This document shows positions 32,600 to 43,970 of a stretch of DNA of 64,000 nt, in pieces. Below the pieces are notes generated by a model that saw only the letters and a program-made list of their open reading frames with translations, was not told the origin of the DNA and made no database searches. The DNA comes from Fomitopsis serialis (taxonomy: Eukaryota; Basidiomycota; Agaricomycetes; Polyporales; Fomitopsidaceae): assembly GCF_022376445.1 (NCBI RefSeq), contig NW_025954972.1, forward strand, positions 1 through 64,000. Reading direction: 5' to 3'. Positions within the stretch are counted from its first letter, which is position 1; each line of letters opens with the position of its first letter. Position numbers and translations under genes: made by a program.

Positions 32600-33419
32600 G
32601 GTGTGCAACGGAGCACCACCCACTGCAGAATAGGCGGGCAGTAGTACGCAAGGAGATGATGATGATTTACAGCGTTGACCACGAGTCTTATACACTCGAG
32701 GAATAACCGCACCTGTGTGCACGGGGCTGTGGTTGCGGCCTGTGCGACAACTTCTTCTACTTACAAATATGCAGTCACTGTAGTAGGGCTGCGCCAGGGT
32801 TCCGCCCGGCTCAATAGCTGTGCGCTGTGGACCGATCGGATCCAGATTCAGACTTCATGTAATACTTGGGCAAACGGAAGCGGATAGCATACTCAGTTCG
32901 GGGTATATTGACGTCCACAATATTCACACACCATCTGCAGAGCACATCGCTGCCTCCCTCCATACTGCGGCGCGGCGAACATGCCATCCCAGGGTCTTGA
33001 ACGTTTGGATATCCGACACGCGCCGATTTTGAAGACCTCGTCGCAAATTGAACGCTGAGCCTAGCCCAGTCCCAAACGATCTCTGTGCATCGTGCATTTC
33101 AACGAAGACATGCAGAAATTCCCAAGATATACAGCTGTGAGTAGAAGATGCTGTATCCATCGTGCTGGTCGCCGGCAGGAGGTAGTAGCGCGAGGCGCAC
33201 AGAGTTAGTAGCTGCTCATGGAACTCTGCAAGGCGGGTTGAAGGCGGGTACGACCAAGGGGCCGACGCTGTCGCAAGCGCTGAAACGAACTAGTGCAGAA
33301 TAATTTAGAAATCCAGACATAGGAGGAAGCAAAATGTGTGTTGGTTCAGCGCAATTCGAATCCATGTGAGGCTGCACAACGAGGAAGCATGGTACACTGA
33401 CCTGCACCATCGAACATCT
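32600..33419. other. stretch without recognised gene
   Basis: Short overlapping frames only (78 codons minus at 32924-33160, 70 codons plus at 32675-32887). No motif. It separates the basidiomycete-specific gene from the inverted repeat family. Confidence 0.35.
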
Positions 33420-36050
33420 AAATCCTTGAATTTGCTAGAGATGTACGTGTACATACAGGTGTGTACCTCCAGCACGGGCCGCAAACAACGTAGACATAAA
33501 TCCATCGTCACGATCTTGGGATGGAGGCCGTCGCTCTCCCTCGCCAAACTTTCAGAACGCCGCCTTGGAAGAGAAGAGCGTCCCAAATATACACGAGGTG
33601 AAACTTTCGATGAAGAGAAATCCGCCCGCCTCCCGACCTTATACCGCCGACGCAGTTCCCACGCACGGGCCCGACGCACATAAAGTCGCGCTGGCAGAGG
33701 GCGCTAAATTCTTCACAGTCACCTCGACCAGGAGCTGGCGTCGTCGTCGTCGGTGAGGACGTCTTCGCTCCGGTCTGCTCTGTAGACTCGCGGTCGAGCA
33801 TATCGACCCTCGGGGCCTGACGCTGGGCATACCGTCTGCTTCCTGATCCCACTGGTAGGCGGTTAATCAGCTTTTGGCACATCTCGTCCTTTGTCCGCCG
33901 CTCCTCGATGTGTTTCGTATCATGTGTTTGTTCGCGCCCTCTTATGCGTAGTGACGCTTGATTGTCCATTCCTCGGTCTGCAATGAGTGCTCTATCACGA
34001 CGTGTGTTTCGTCTCGGTACATCTGAGGAGGGATATCGTGATGCTACTGAGGCAGGGGACGAGGTACGCACGCCTACCCGCTGTCTTCGGCTCAACGAAT
34101 CCTAATTTGCATTCCGAACAGGTGTCCTTGGAATGCATTCCAAAGTGCACTCCATCAGCTACTGACGCGATTCCATACAACGATCCAGCGATGATCCAGA
34201 CGTGAGATCATCTCACACGACGACATTCGTGCGGAGCCAGCTCACCCCTGACTCAGACCCACGCTTCTCGGAGGGTTCTTCAGTGTCCTCCGTCTCGGGC
34301 GCGGACTGAAACTCAAGGTTCAAAGAGTTGGCAGTCCGCGAAGCGCGGTGAGATTATGATGGTGCGTGCTCCGAGCTCCGAACGAACTTCCCTGGCCGTC
34401 TGCGACCTGAAGCTGACAACCCTGTCAGCTAACAAGAATGCGTTCACATCGCTGCCGGAAGTCGGTCCGTATGTGTTGTCTTTTGAGTTCGCGGTCTAAG
34501 TGATCAGGTTCCCAGGGGCGCACCGGTCGAGGGACCTGGGTAGCTGCAAGGGCACGCTGGCGCGCAGCGCCAGCGTGCCGGTGGTACGCACCCCCCGTGG
34601 GAATACGCCTCGGGACGACCGGGCGACTGGGATTAGACGCTGCGCTGCAGACACTGGCTGAATGGACATCGCACAGTGCACGCCAGACGGAAACTATTTG
34701 TTTATCAAAGAACGAGTGACTATGCGCCCATAATAGCTCTAAATGTGTTTAAGGCGTGTAGATCAATCTAGCACCGAAATTCAAAGGTACTAACAGTGAT
34801 CACCGCTGTATTCAGTATGTTCAATGTTGGTCTTGACATACAGATCCGGAGACAGTCAGCGAAGATACAATTACTCTGCTGCATGTACCACGCTGAGACT
34901 CTTGATACGACTGATCATTACGAAACGACCACCACACTCGACAGTGCACGACGACTACAAGATGCCAGTGCGGGACACTATCGATATTTATGCACGTCCA
35001 TCCTCGATCGCCTGTTATGGCTCGCCGGTTCGTCCCGAGGCGGTTCCACGAGGGGGTGCGTACCCGGGCACGCTGGCGCTGCGCGCCAGCGTGCCCTGGG
35101 TAGCTGTACATGTAAGTACGCCAGCTGTGCTCAGTGTCTAGTCAACGCCTCCTAAGGGACCAATGGGGCTGCGCAGGGGCGGGACCTCAAACTGTGTGTT
35201 ACCTTACCTCAACCTTACCTCGTACTTTCCACTTCAGACGTCCGTGTAACGTGTATCATCAGATGCTCCCCATCTCTGCATCGCGATCCGGGCGTATCAA
35301 TCTGATGCCAACCCAATCCGCATTTCATAGACGGCCATGACAACGCATTCGGTGCCAGCCTCCTTTGGGCGTCCTCGGGCCCTCGTGCTGTGTGCGATCC
35401 CGCGTTAGCCGTTGAGGCGTTGACAACTTGACAAGTTGATGGGTTGACGCGAACAGGAACAGTCACCAGTGCACCCGTCGACACGATGAGCGAACAACAA
35501 TGGCAAGACTGTCATTGAAGGATGATTCAGAGGAGCTTGTTGGATCAAGACCGCAGTGCGTGGTGCTATTCCCATCGCTGCTCCTGCCAATATCAGTGCT
35601 GCCCCTTCATTCCTCCGGGACGAATCACAGACGGCACCGCACCGCACCCCAGTCCGTCCTGAGAGGGAGCTGAAAGAGTAACAACCTTCCCTCCGTGCAA
35701 GTCAGTTCAGTCTGACTGATGATCCGAGGTATGGTATTGCCTATGTCAGTCGACATCCTCGCGCTGAATCTACCGATGTTCACAGTTGTCAACAAGCACA
35801 TAGGCTCTTCGCCATCCAGGCACCCTTCGTCCGCCACCACGCAGACGTCGCTCCAGCTCAGCGGATCGCGTTCATTTACCGCGGAGCGCGGGCCTTCCCT
35901 CCGAAACAAGGCAAGAAGAGCCCATCCGGGCGGACGACGGTCGTAAGACCTGACATTCCAGTGTTCCCCGAACGGTGATGGATGTGTTGGAGTGATCATA
36001 TCGGCGGAAGGACGTTGCAGGGATCAATGAAATTCGACGGGCACGCCCGA
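33420..36050 (-). repeat. 2-kb dispersed repeat, left copy, interrupted by a MITE-like insertion
   Basis: Read on the minus strand, this matches 58840-60805 on the plus strand. Strong blocks include GTGTGTACCTCC, CATAAATCCATCGTCACGAT, GGATGGAGGCCGTCGCTCTC, GCTGATTAACCGCC and CGCGATCCGGGCGTATCAAT, with weaker matches as far as CGAACGGTGATGGATGT near 35970. It is unidentified: it may be a transposon body or a duplicated gene. The minus-strand frame 33508-34095 and its counterpart both contain QKLINRLPVG and RQAPRVDMLDRESTEQ, so some of it may be coding. The element at 34537-35106 is absent from the right copy. Confidence 0.8.
34537..35106. mobile_element. MITE-like element with TIRs and 10-bp target duplication
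   Basis: TGGGTAGCTG occurs at 34537-34546 and again at 35097-35106, flanking terminal inverted repeats of about 70-75 bp (34550-34622 and 35025-35096). Each TIR begins with GGGCACGCTGGCGC and carries its own perfect 13-bp hairpin (GGCACGCTGGCGC, 3-nt loop, GCGCCAGCGTGCC). Further in, TACGCACCCCC and CGCCTCGGGACGA are shared. The interior of about 400 bp has no transposase. The right copy of the surrounding 2-kb repeat lacks the element and shows TGTGTAGCAG at the matching place (complement of 59722-59731), as expected for a diverged empty site. Long TIRs with a 9-10 bp duplication recall Mutator-like elements, but the superfamily is not established. Confidence 0.85.
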
Positions 36051-39000
36051 CGGAGTGGTGAGTGGTGTGTTGAGGCGGTGCGGCCTGGGAGGAGTCGGGG
36101 TAGCTCATCATGGTCCTGGGTAGGTATGGTCCTCAGGATAGCGAGGAGGCATGGCCCCCGGCGTCGTGTGTGGGCTGCGCACAGGCAGAAACGGCGCGTC
36201 GCGATGGACGGGGTTCGTTCATAACGTCGAAGGCTGTAGTCCGACGGGCTACTATCAACGACCGCACTCCGAAGTCGAAGTGAGCCTTGACACAACACGA
36301 CATCCGGCGCTCCATCATCTGATCTAGCACCCGTTTGTGTGCATGCGCTTCGTCCTACCAGGTTCGCTCGAGCCAGACAGGAAGGTGCGCCTCCGCTTCC
36401 ATCGTCGTCAAAGCTCTGCTGTATTGAACCCCACCCGGCAGTGCGCCCGAACCGCCGGCTCCATCAAGTTGGACCACCATCTGTCCGCAGGCAGAGGTCG
36501 AAGGCCTGCACCGCTGATGTGCTGGGCCGTCTCCTTCGCGGGAAGGGTTCACTGTCAGTCGAGCCTTGTCGACATCTGATGCTGTCGTCCGATCTGGGCT
36601 TCTGAATTGCGCCTGCGGGCGGGCGGGCGGTTCACTCGAGCGGGTCTCCCGAGGGGTTGATGGGTGCATCGGACACCGTAGAACCCCCTGGGATCATCGT
36701 CGTGTGCAGCCCGACGTAACCGCGGCTCAGCGCGCAGGGGGTCCAGCGGGGGAGAACCGTGCGGACTGTGTCGGGGCTGGAAGGTCCGAGGAGGGGCACT
36801 GCGACGCCTGTCACGCCGCGTACGACGTTGCGCACGCGCCGAGGGGCTGCAGTCCATGGTGTGCCCGCTGGTGCGTGGACTGCACGCTGTCTTGCTTGCT
36901 TTCGCTGAAAGAAAGTCTGTGCTTTGTCACGCCGCGTTGTGGCACATCAGTGCCTTCCCAGCAGGGCATGTCGACAGACGGGAGCATTGTTCCCGAGGAC
37001 GGTGTCGGAGTGCGTCCGCTCGGCGGCGCATGCAATGATCGAGCCCGGAAGTGCTACGGAGGGCTCGGTGGAGAGGAAGTGCGGGCGGCACGATGTGTGC
37101 GCTACTCCCAGCCAGCCTCGACGCCCGTTGACAACAAGCTGCGCAATCCATGGTGCGTAGGTTCAGCGAGGAGGCTTTGTTCACGTTCAGCATTGACCGG
37201 TCGTTTGCCAGAGCCTCGGGTCGCACCCGCAACCGCTCCTGCAGTCTCGTCCATGACTCACGATCAAAACACGTCCCGGCCCTCTCCTCTGGCATAATCA
37301 CCATGAAGGCTGGTCCACCGGAACAGCAAGAACATCCCAGCCCTAACCCTAAGCAGCTTGCCTTCGCCACGGATGGGCCCGCCTGCTGCATCAGAACGTA
37401 GCGAACTCATAGGTGCGGTGCTTCTTACACCTCGGGTCGGCTGCGACAGCTTGTCCCGAGTTTACGTAGGAAACGGTTCCTCACCGGCCCTCAACAGGGC
37501 GGAACTCGTTGGGCGCACAACCGACCGCAAGTCCAGGCCCATCCGGGCGCGAAGCAGCCAGCCCGCAGTTGCGCCGTTCGAACGGCCACGGGCTCGAATG
37601 CCGCATCCAACGCGGCTCACTTCCGTCGGTGGTTCGCGCGGAGATTGGCGAAGGAACGGACGGGGCGACAGAGAATCTCTTTTTTTCGCAGCAGAAATGT
37701 TGGTACAAGGACCGAGTTGATCTTCTCCCAGTCTGAATCGCCATGGGGACCGTCCGCATCAATTCTCGAACCACACGTCAGGACGCACGTCCTGAAGAAA
37801 ATGACGACAGGGATGCGTCGAGCGTTGACACGCGTGTCGTCCGCTGCGTGGGTGCATGACGGCGGGCACGCTTCGCAGCGGTCAGTTTTCGCGAACCAGC
37901 CACGCGGGCGCGTCGCAGCCGACCGTGCGCACCCAAGCACGTGCTGGCCACGGTGGGCCAGGCTGCGAAGCCCGCCCGCCGTCGCCATCAGCCGCAGCCA
38001 CTTCGGAGAAAGCCCGTGCACGTCCATATGCGTCTGTGTGCTCGTTCGCATTACGCCGCCCCTTCCGCATCCGCCAAGTCGTCCGACGCCGCGAACGCGA
38101 CGTTCTGGAACACGCGCTCATGCCACTGGTGCGGACAGCCGCGGCGTGCGGACGTCAGACAAGCTCTGGCACGGTGGCAGCCTCGACGCCGTGCCGGGGG
38201 GCAGCACCACCGCCTCCCAAATATAGGACCGCCCATCACGCGCGCGAAGCAGCGTCAGCGGCCACCCTCTCGCCCTTCCCACTCGCTGCGCGCGGGCTTC
38301 GACTAGGCACGCCCGCCCAGCACGGATCCCTTCTACGCCCGCTTCCATCCCCGCTGCCAGTGGAGGCTGCCTCGTGCGCCGCGGTGAGTCGCCGCTCGTG
38401 CAATCTTGACGCGCCCCGGTGAGAGAGCCCGCGTGGTCCTCCGCAGCGCGTGACGGCCAGGACCCAACGTCGGCGCGAGGGCGGACACGCAGGCACGCCG
38501 CCGGCCTCCCACAGGCGAACTTACGATGCATTCACGTCATGGAGGACTCATCACGGCTTCAACTTCCCAGGCTGTCTGTCCCTGCCAGCCCCCCGGGCTC
38601 GATCCGAGCTTCGTGACCCGTCCGTGTGCGCGCCAGAGGCCAGTGTTCCGTGGGCCCGAGTCCAGACCGCGCGCGCGGTGGGCGGCTCGCCCGGTTGCCT
38701 CACCCACGCGGGAGAAGGAGGCGTCGAGGCGCTGGATCAGCTGTGCGCGTGCGCGTCTGATCGCGGGCCTCCCGTCGAACACAACAACAACAACAACGGT
38801 GAGACGTCTTCGAGTGGTCGGATGCGGGGCGCCGAGGACAGCCGTGTGCGACGTCTGTCTCGTCATGCCATGCGTTCGGGAGCCCGAGTTCCCTGCGCTA
38901 TTGTGCGGGACTGATGGGAAGGACGCGGAGGACGAACGCGGCCGATACGCAGAAGAGGCACAATACAGTGCCAGAAACGCGCAGACGTGTGTGATCCCCG

Positions 39001-42000
39001 GCGGGCCACTGCTGTTCGCACTGCGGCGCCCGAGGCGGACGGGCCGCGAGCTCGGATAGGCTTCATGTAAACGGATGCGGCAGGCCACAGCCTGACGCGC
39101 ACAGACAGGCCCTGGGGAAGACGGAGCACGCGTTCAGGTTGCGCGGCCAATCCGGTGGCGGAAGGGGGCTGGAAGGGGCAAACGCGGACATGGAAGGGCG
39201 CATCAGTCAGACGCGACTCAAGTGCTGCTCGCTCAGCCGCGTCAGCTCGGAATAGACCTCGAGTCGCCCTGCTGACTGCGCACGGTGAGGAGCAGAGACG
39301 CGTGCTCCAGGACACTCTTCTCTCCTTCGCGTCTTCGCGCGCACGTGCGGCCTCTCCTGTGGTTGGAGGTTCCAACACGGATACGTGTTTCCAGAACGGC
39401 CACCCACTTTCCACAAGTCGCCCACCGACTACGTGCGGGCCGCATCGAGCAAATTCAGCGAGCGCACAGCGACGTTCTAGTTCGCGTCAGGATCCGCTAT
39501 CAGCGTGTTCGCTGGTCCACGTCGCGTTGATAGGGCCTGCTTACAACAGCAAACGCGGTCCTCGCCGCGGCGCGCGTGGGATGCCGCACCCACAACGGGG
39601 CATCCAGGCCCACCGCGCCGTCCACCGCGCGCCGTGCCAGTGGAAGGTTCATATGCAGGCTGGGACGCTGGACGCTGGGAGCGCACCTGACGCGCACGTC
39701 CTGGGCTGATGCGGCCCCCGGGCCCGCGCGCTGATTCGCTGCGAAGCGTCCGCGGCCGGGGAGGACACCCTCTTCTGGGCTCACGCACGCACGCTGGGCT
39801 GCCTTCCGAGTCGCAGGTCCACGCGCACGGCGACGCTCGAAACGCGGCCTCTCGGGCGAGCTCGCCGTGCGCCGTGCGCCGTACGCCGTGATCTATGTGC
39901 TTGCCTGTACCGTCGTCATCCCGTGCGCTTGGACTGCAGACTGAGTGGGTTCCGGACACTGCGCACGTGGTCAGACAGTCAACCCGCATACACGTCGTTA
40001 CTCGTAACAGGTAACGGAACTTACTCCCACATGCAACGACCTGGACTCGGAGGCCGAGCGACACCGTTACGGTCGTCCTTGGGTCCTGCCCGCTGGCGGG
40101 GCGCCCTCTGATGGGCACAGTTGGATATCCGGGTCCGGGCGAGTCGGGCTCGATGGCGGCGAGGATGCGCGCGCTTCGAGGAGGTGAGCAGGCGCGTCAG
40201 GACGATCGCAAGTGTCTTTGCTGTATTACGAAGAGGAGAGGACACGTGAAGCGCCGGCGCCGGGCGAGTGTGTCGCATCAGACAATAGCGTCGTCGCTGC
40301 GCGTGAGCGCGTCTCTGCGACTGCGTCTGCCTGAAGGGGTCTCGAAGTTTGTGGTCGGGCTCGATGCGTGCAAGTTCAACGGGCCCCGGGAGAACTAGCA
40401 CTGGCAGGACGTACCCAATACACCGTGCGTTTCCACCATGCCGCCATGCCACTGCAGCTGGGCTGCTAGGCACGACTCGACATGGCCAACACGCCTTCCA
40501 ATCCACCAGCCCCATTCCGAGTCGCCGTCCACCTTCTTCCGCCCACCCGAAGGCTTCGCGAGTCCACCAGGACCACACCCTGCCCACCGGAAATGAAAGA
40601 GGCGCTGCGCGGCACGACCCTCCCAATTTGAGATCAGATCGCGCACGCACTGAGCGAGCCCTTCTTGTCAACCACTGCAGACACGCGCTGGAGAAGCCAG
40701 CCGCCGCGGTGTTCGCTGGTATGTCGTACGCATGTCAGAGACGAGGGCCCGGACCACAGCCACAGCATCAGCCACGGCCCACAGCCACCTTTCCTTCCAG
40801 ATAATTCCAAGATAATCCCATCACTCGCATGCGCCCCATCAACGTTACGTTCGACGCTCGGCCACCAGAAGCGGCCACTTCACCGGAAGGATGGTGGTCC
40901 ACATCACTGGCATTGACAGAATCTGGATCTCAGCTCGCCTAGCAGCTCGGTCACCGGTGCGTGTAGCGGACCACACAAGGACGCCCATATTCGCTCGGAC
41001 GCCGAGTGGTGCACTGATAAGCCTGCCAGCGGGCGGTGCTGCAGAGTTCAGCTTGTGTACGACTTACGTCCTAGTGCGCGTACTACCTGATGGGTCGGGT
41101 CGCACTGAACCGAATCCATTGTGTATACCATCATTCCACAGTGGCGGTGCGGTGCCGGGCCAAACGGTCGTATTCGAGTTCGCTTTTTGTTTCTCCTTTT
41201 GTTCCAGCCTTTTGTCGCCGTCGCGATCCCTGAATGGTACCGTAATGACCTGTACATCGCCACCGCTTATTGTCATCCACGATCATCCTGATTCATGACG
41301 GCGCCCACCCGGAGTCTCACAAAAACAACTCAGCGAACGCCGTCACTGCACTCCCAACACGATCGACCCAGTACTAGCGAGATCCAGTCTTATCGATTGA
41401 AGGATCTGACAACTTTTGAATTGAATAATTGCGTGCGTGCGCGACGACAGAGTGTATGCAGATAGCAAGCAGAACGATCGTAGACAGAGACATAAGCATA
41501 GACAGAGAGACGAGAGACGAAAACAGAGCGAGGCACGAAGACGCCGCCGAGCGCGGCCGGCCTGCTGAACCGGAGCTGTAACGAGGCTGGATTTGAAGGG
41601 GTAACAGAGAATAACGAGGACGGACGGACAGCGGGCGTGCACCGATTAAGCTTGAAGATCGTTCGAACAGCGTGGAAGGGCATTCAAGGATAACGTAGCT
41701 AGAAACACAAGAGGCGGGTACCGGTACGGGGACTGCGGGGATGCGATGGGGGCGAGGAAGTGAGGGGACGATGCGAGCGCGAGCGCGAAAAAAATAACGA
41801 CAAGAGATAACTTGAGAGGCTACACGGTATTCGACGAGACGAGTGCGGGCTTCCGACAATAATTACACGCGAACGCCCGCCGTCGCGGCGGGGAAGGCAG
41901 GCAAGCAGGGCGCGGGCTCAGCCCGCAGACGACGCGGGCCACAAGAAAAGGCAACGGGCAGCGTAAGGAAGGAGGAGAAGGAAAAAAAATACAAGCGGCG

Positions 42001-42139
42001 GATCAGCGTCTCTGTCTTCTCCAAAAGCTAAAAGCAGAATTTTGACCGTCCTCCACATCTCTCCCTCCGACGACCGGTGGGCAGGCAGAGAGGCGGCGGG
42101 GAAGGCAACGGCGGCGAGCATAAACATTTTCTTCGAGTC
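36051..42139. other. GC-rich stretch without recognised gene
   Basis: Six kilobases with many overlapping long frames on both strands (the longest is 243 codons at 36566-37297), all rich in Arg, Pro, Ala, Ser and Gly and without motifs. This is what GC-rich noncoding DNA gives by chance. There is a short ACA repeat at about 38783-38799 and a telomere-like CCCTAACCCTAA at 37341-37352. The end near 41340-42010 is purine-rich on the plus strand and probably includes 3' flank of the GATA gene. Confidence 0.45.
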
Positions 42140-42311
42140 TAACGGCGAGACGAGAGCAGCAGCAGGCGGGAGGCGGACGGGGCGGGGCAGACAAGCAGTG
42201 GACGAGGGCGGTCCGCGAGTTGGCCGAACAAATTACACATAAATAGCCACGGCGGCGGCGAGCAACGGCTCGGAGGACGGCGTCGACGTCGGAGACGACG
42301 AGGACTCACGC

Positions 42312-43970
42312 TCAGGCCTGCGCCCGGTAGACCTCCCTCCGCTCCCGCGGGCTCCCCTCGACCTGCTCGACCTGCGTCTGCTGCGCCTGGCCGTCGACGC
42401 CCTCATGCACCGACACCGACGCGGGGCTCCCGCCGGCGGGCGTGTTCAGCAACGACCGGATCTCGGGCAGGGTGCTCGCGTTCCCCTGGCCGTCCTGCAC
42501 CTGCACCTGCGCCTGACCCTGCTGGTCCTGCGCGTAGTACTGCTGCTGCTGCGGCTGGCCGCCCTCGCGCTGGCTCATGAGCGGCGCGATGGACGCGTGG
42601 TTCGCGTGGTGCGGCGGGAACGCCTGCACGCCGCCGTGGTGGTGGTGGTGGGCGTGCGCGGCGGCCATGGGCGGGAGGCGGCCCGCGGAGCCGGGCGGGG
42701 GCGAGCGCGTCGAGGACTTGAAGGACGCGGTGACGAGCGGGCCGCGCTTGTGCGGGAACTGGTCTGGCCGCGGGCGGGAGTGCGTGCGCTCGAAGAGGCC
42801 GCACTTGTTGCAGAGCTGCAGGGCGGTTTAGCATAAAGGAGAGGTCGAGCGATGGAAGAAGAGACACGCACCACCTTGCCCGGCGTGAGGCTCGAGCGCC
42901 GCCAGGTGCTCGTGTCCGTGGTGTGGCAGTTGTAGCACTTCCTCCTCACGCGGTCGGAGAGCTTCGTCGCGGCGTCGTTTGTGTAGATGATGTAGTTCGG
43001 CTGGCCGGGGTACGCGGGCTGGGCGTGGGCACCGTACGTGGGGCGGACGGTGCGCATGAGGCCGGTGCCGCCGTGCGCGTAGGGCGAGGGCGCATCCTGA
43101 GGTGCGTAGCGCGCGCTCGGCGCGCCCTGCGGGGCGTACGTATAACCGCCCTGGGGAGGGACGCCCGCTGCGGAGGCCTGCTGGGGTGGGGGTGGGGGTA
43201 GTAGGACGCGTTGGCGGACTGGGGGAGCTGGTGCGCGGGGACGGAGGGGTCAGAGCTGTGCTCTCGGGATGGGGCGTAGGAGTAGGGGTGCGAGGGGAAG
43301 GGGTGGTGGTGGTACGGGTGGGTACTCACCGGGGGAGAGGGCGAGATGGAGGAGCTGGCGAGGCTGGAGGTGGACATGGCGGGGGAGTGGTGGAGGGTGG
43401 CGATCGGGGGCGGGGTGGGCTGCGAGTGCATGCGCGGGTAGTGGCCGTCGTCCGGGTGGTGGCTGCGGGGGCGTGAGTCAGGGTCAGCGGGATGCGCGAG
43501 GAAAGGGACGCACGCGGAGTGTCGGTCAGCTTCGACGCGATGGGGCATGAGCCGGTAGTGGTGGTAGTCGGGGTGGGGCGGGGGGTAGGTGTACACGGGG
43601 TGGAACGCGTACGGGTGTGGGTGCTGGCGTGCACGACGCGATCGGGGACGTGATCAATGATGGGAGGGCTAGGTGGGCTGAGGACGCGACTTACCCAGTG
43701 ATGATCGGGATAGGGCGGGGCGGATTGGGGCGGAGCAGGGTCTGCGTTGATGCGCTTGGGCTGCTCGGGCGAGTGCGCGTCTGCGTCGAGCGGCGGCTGG
43801 GGGGCGTCGCCCTGCTGTGTGCTGGCGGCGTGCGGTGGGTCGGTGGCGGCCTGGGCTGGCTGGTGGGACGGGGTGGGCGGTGGTGGTGGTGATGATTGGC
43901 GGAGAGGAGGAGCGGGAGGAGGATGGGGAGTGTGCGGCGGAGGGGTGATGGCTTTATAGTTGGCGGGCAT
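42312..43970 (-). CDS. GATA-type zinc-finger transcription factor
   Basis: GATA fingers bind WGATAR-type sites in the nucleus. The ATG at 43970 opens MPANYKAITPPPHTPHPPPA. Exon 1 ends at 43695 (DHHW before GTAAGT). The middle is low-complexity, rich in Pro, His, Ser and Tyr (YHHHPFPSHPYSYAPSREHS). The finger exon ends at 42872, and an intron of 56 nt (42816-42871) splits the finger exactly before its second Cys pair: KCYNCHTTDTSTWRRSSLTP, then LCNKCGLFERTHSRPRPDQF. The spacing is C-x2-C-x19-C-x2-C, longer than the usual 17-18. The last exon (42815-42312) has a His run, Gln-rich segments and ends YRAQA. A C-run near 43200 causes an apparent frame change, so the exact middle-exon structure is unresolved. 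A truncated copy lies at 30534-31088. Confidence 0.85.

Noticed and set aside
33340..33375. tRNA B-box-like AATTCGAATCC
   Set aside because: No A-box at proper distance and no cloverleaf could be drawn on either strand.
36566..37297. 243-codon plus-strand ORF
   Set aside because: Same reasoning: GC-rich region, no motif, competing frames on both strands.
37341..37352. Telomere-like CCCTAACCCTAA
   Set aside because: Only two units with no array on either side; a chance match or tiny relic,.not a telomere or a reliable interstitial array.
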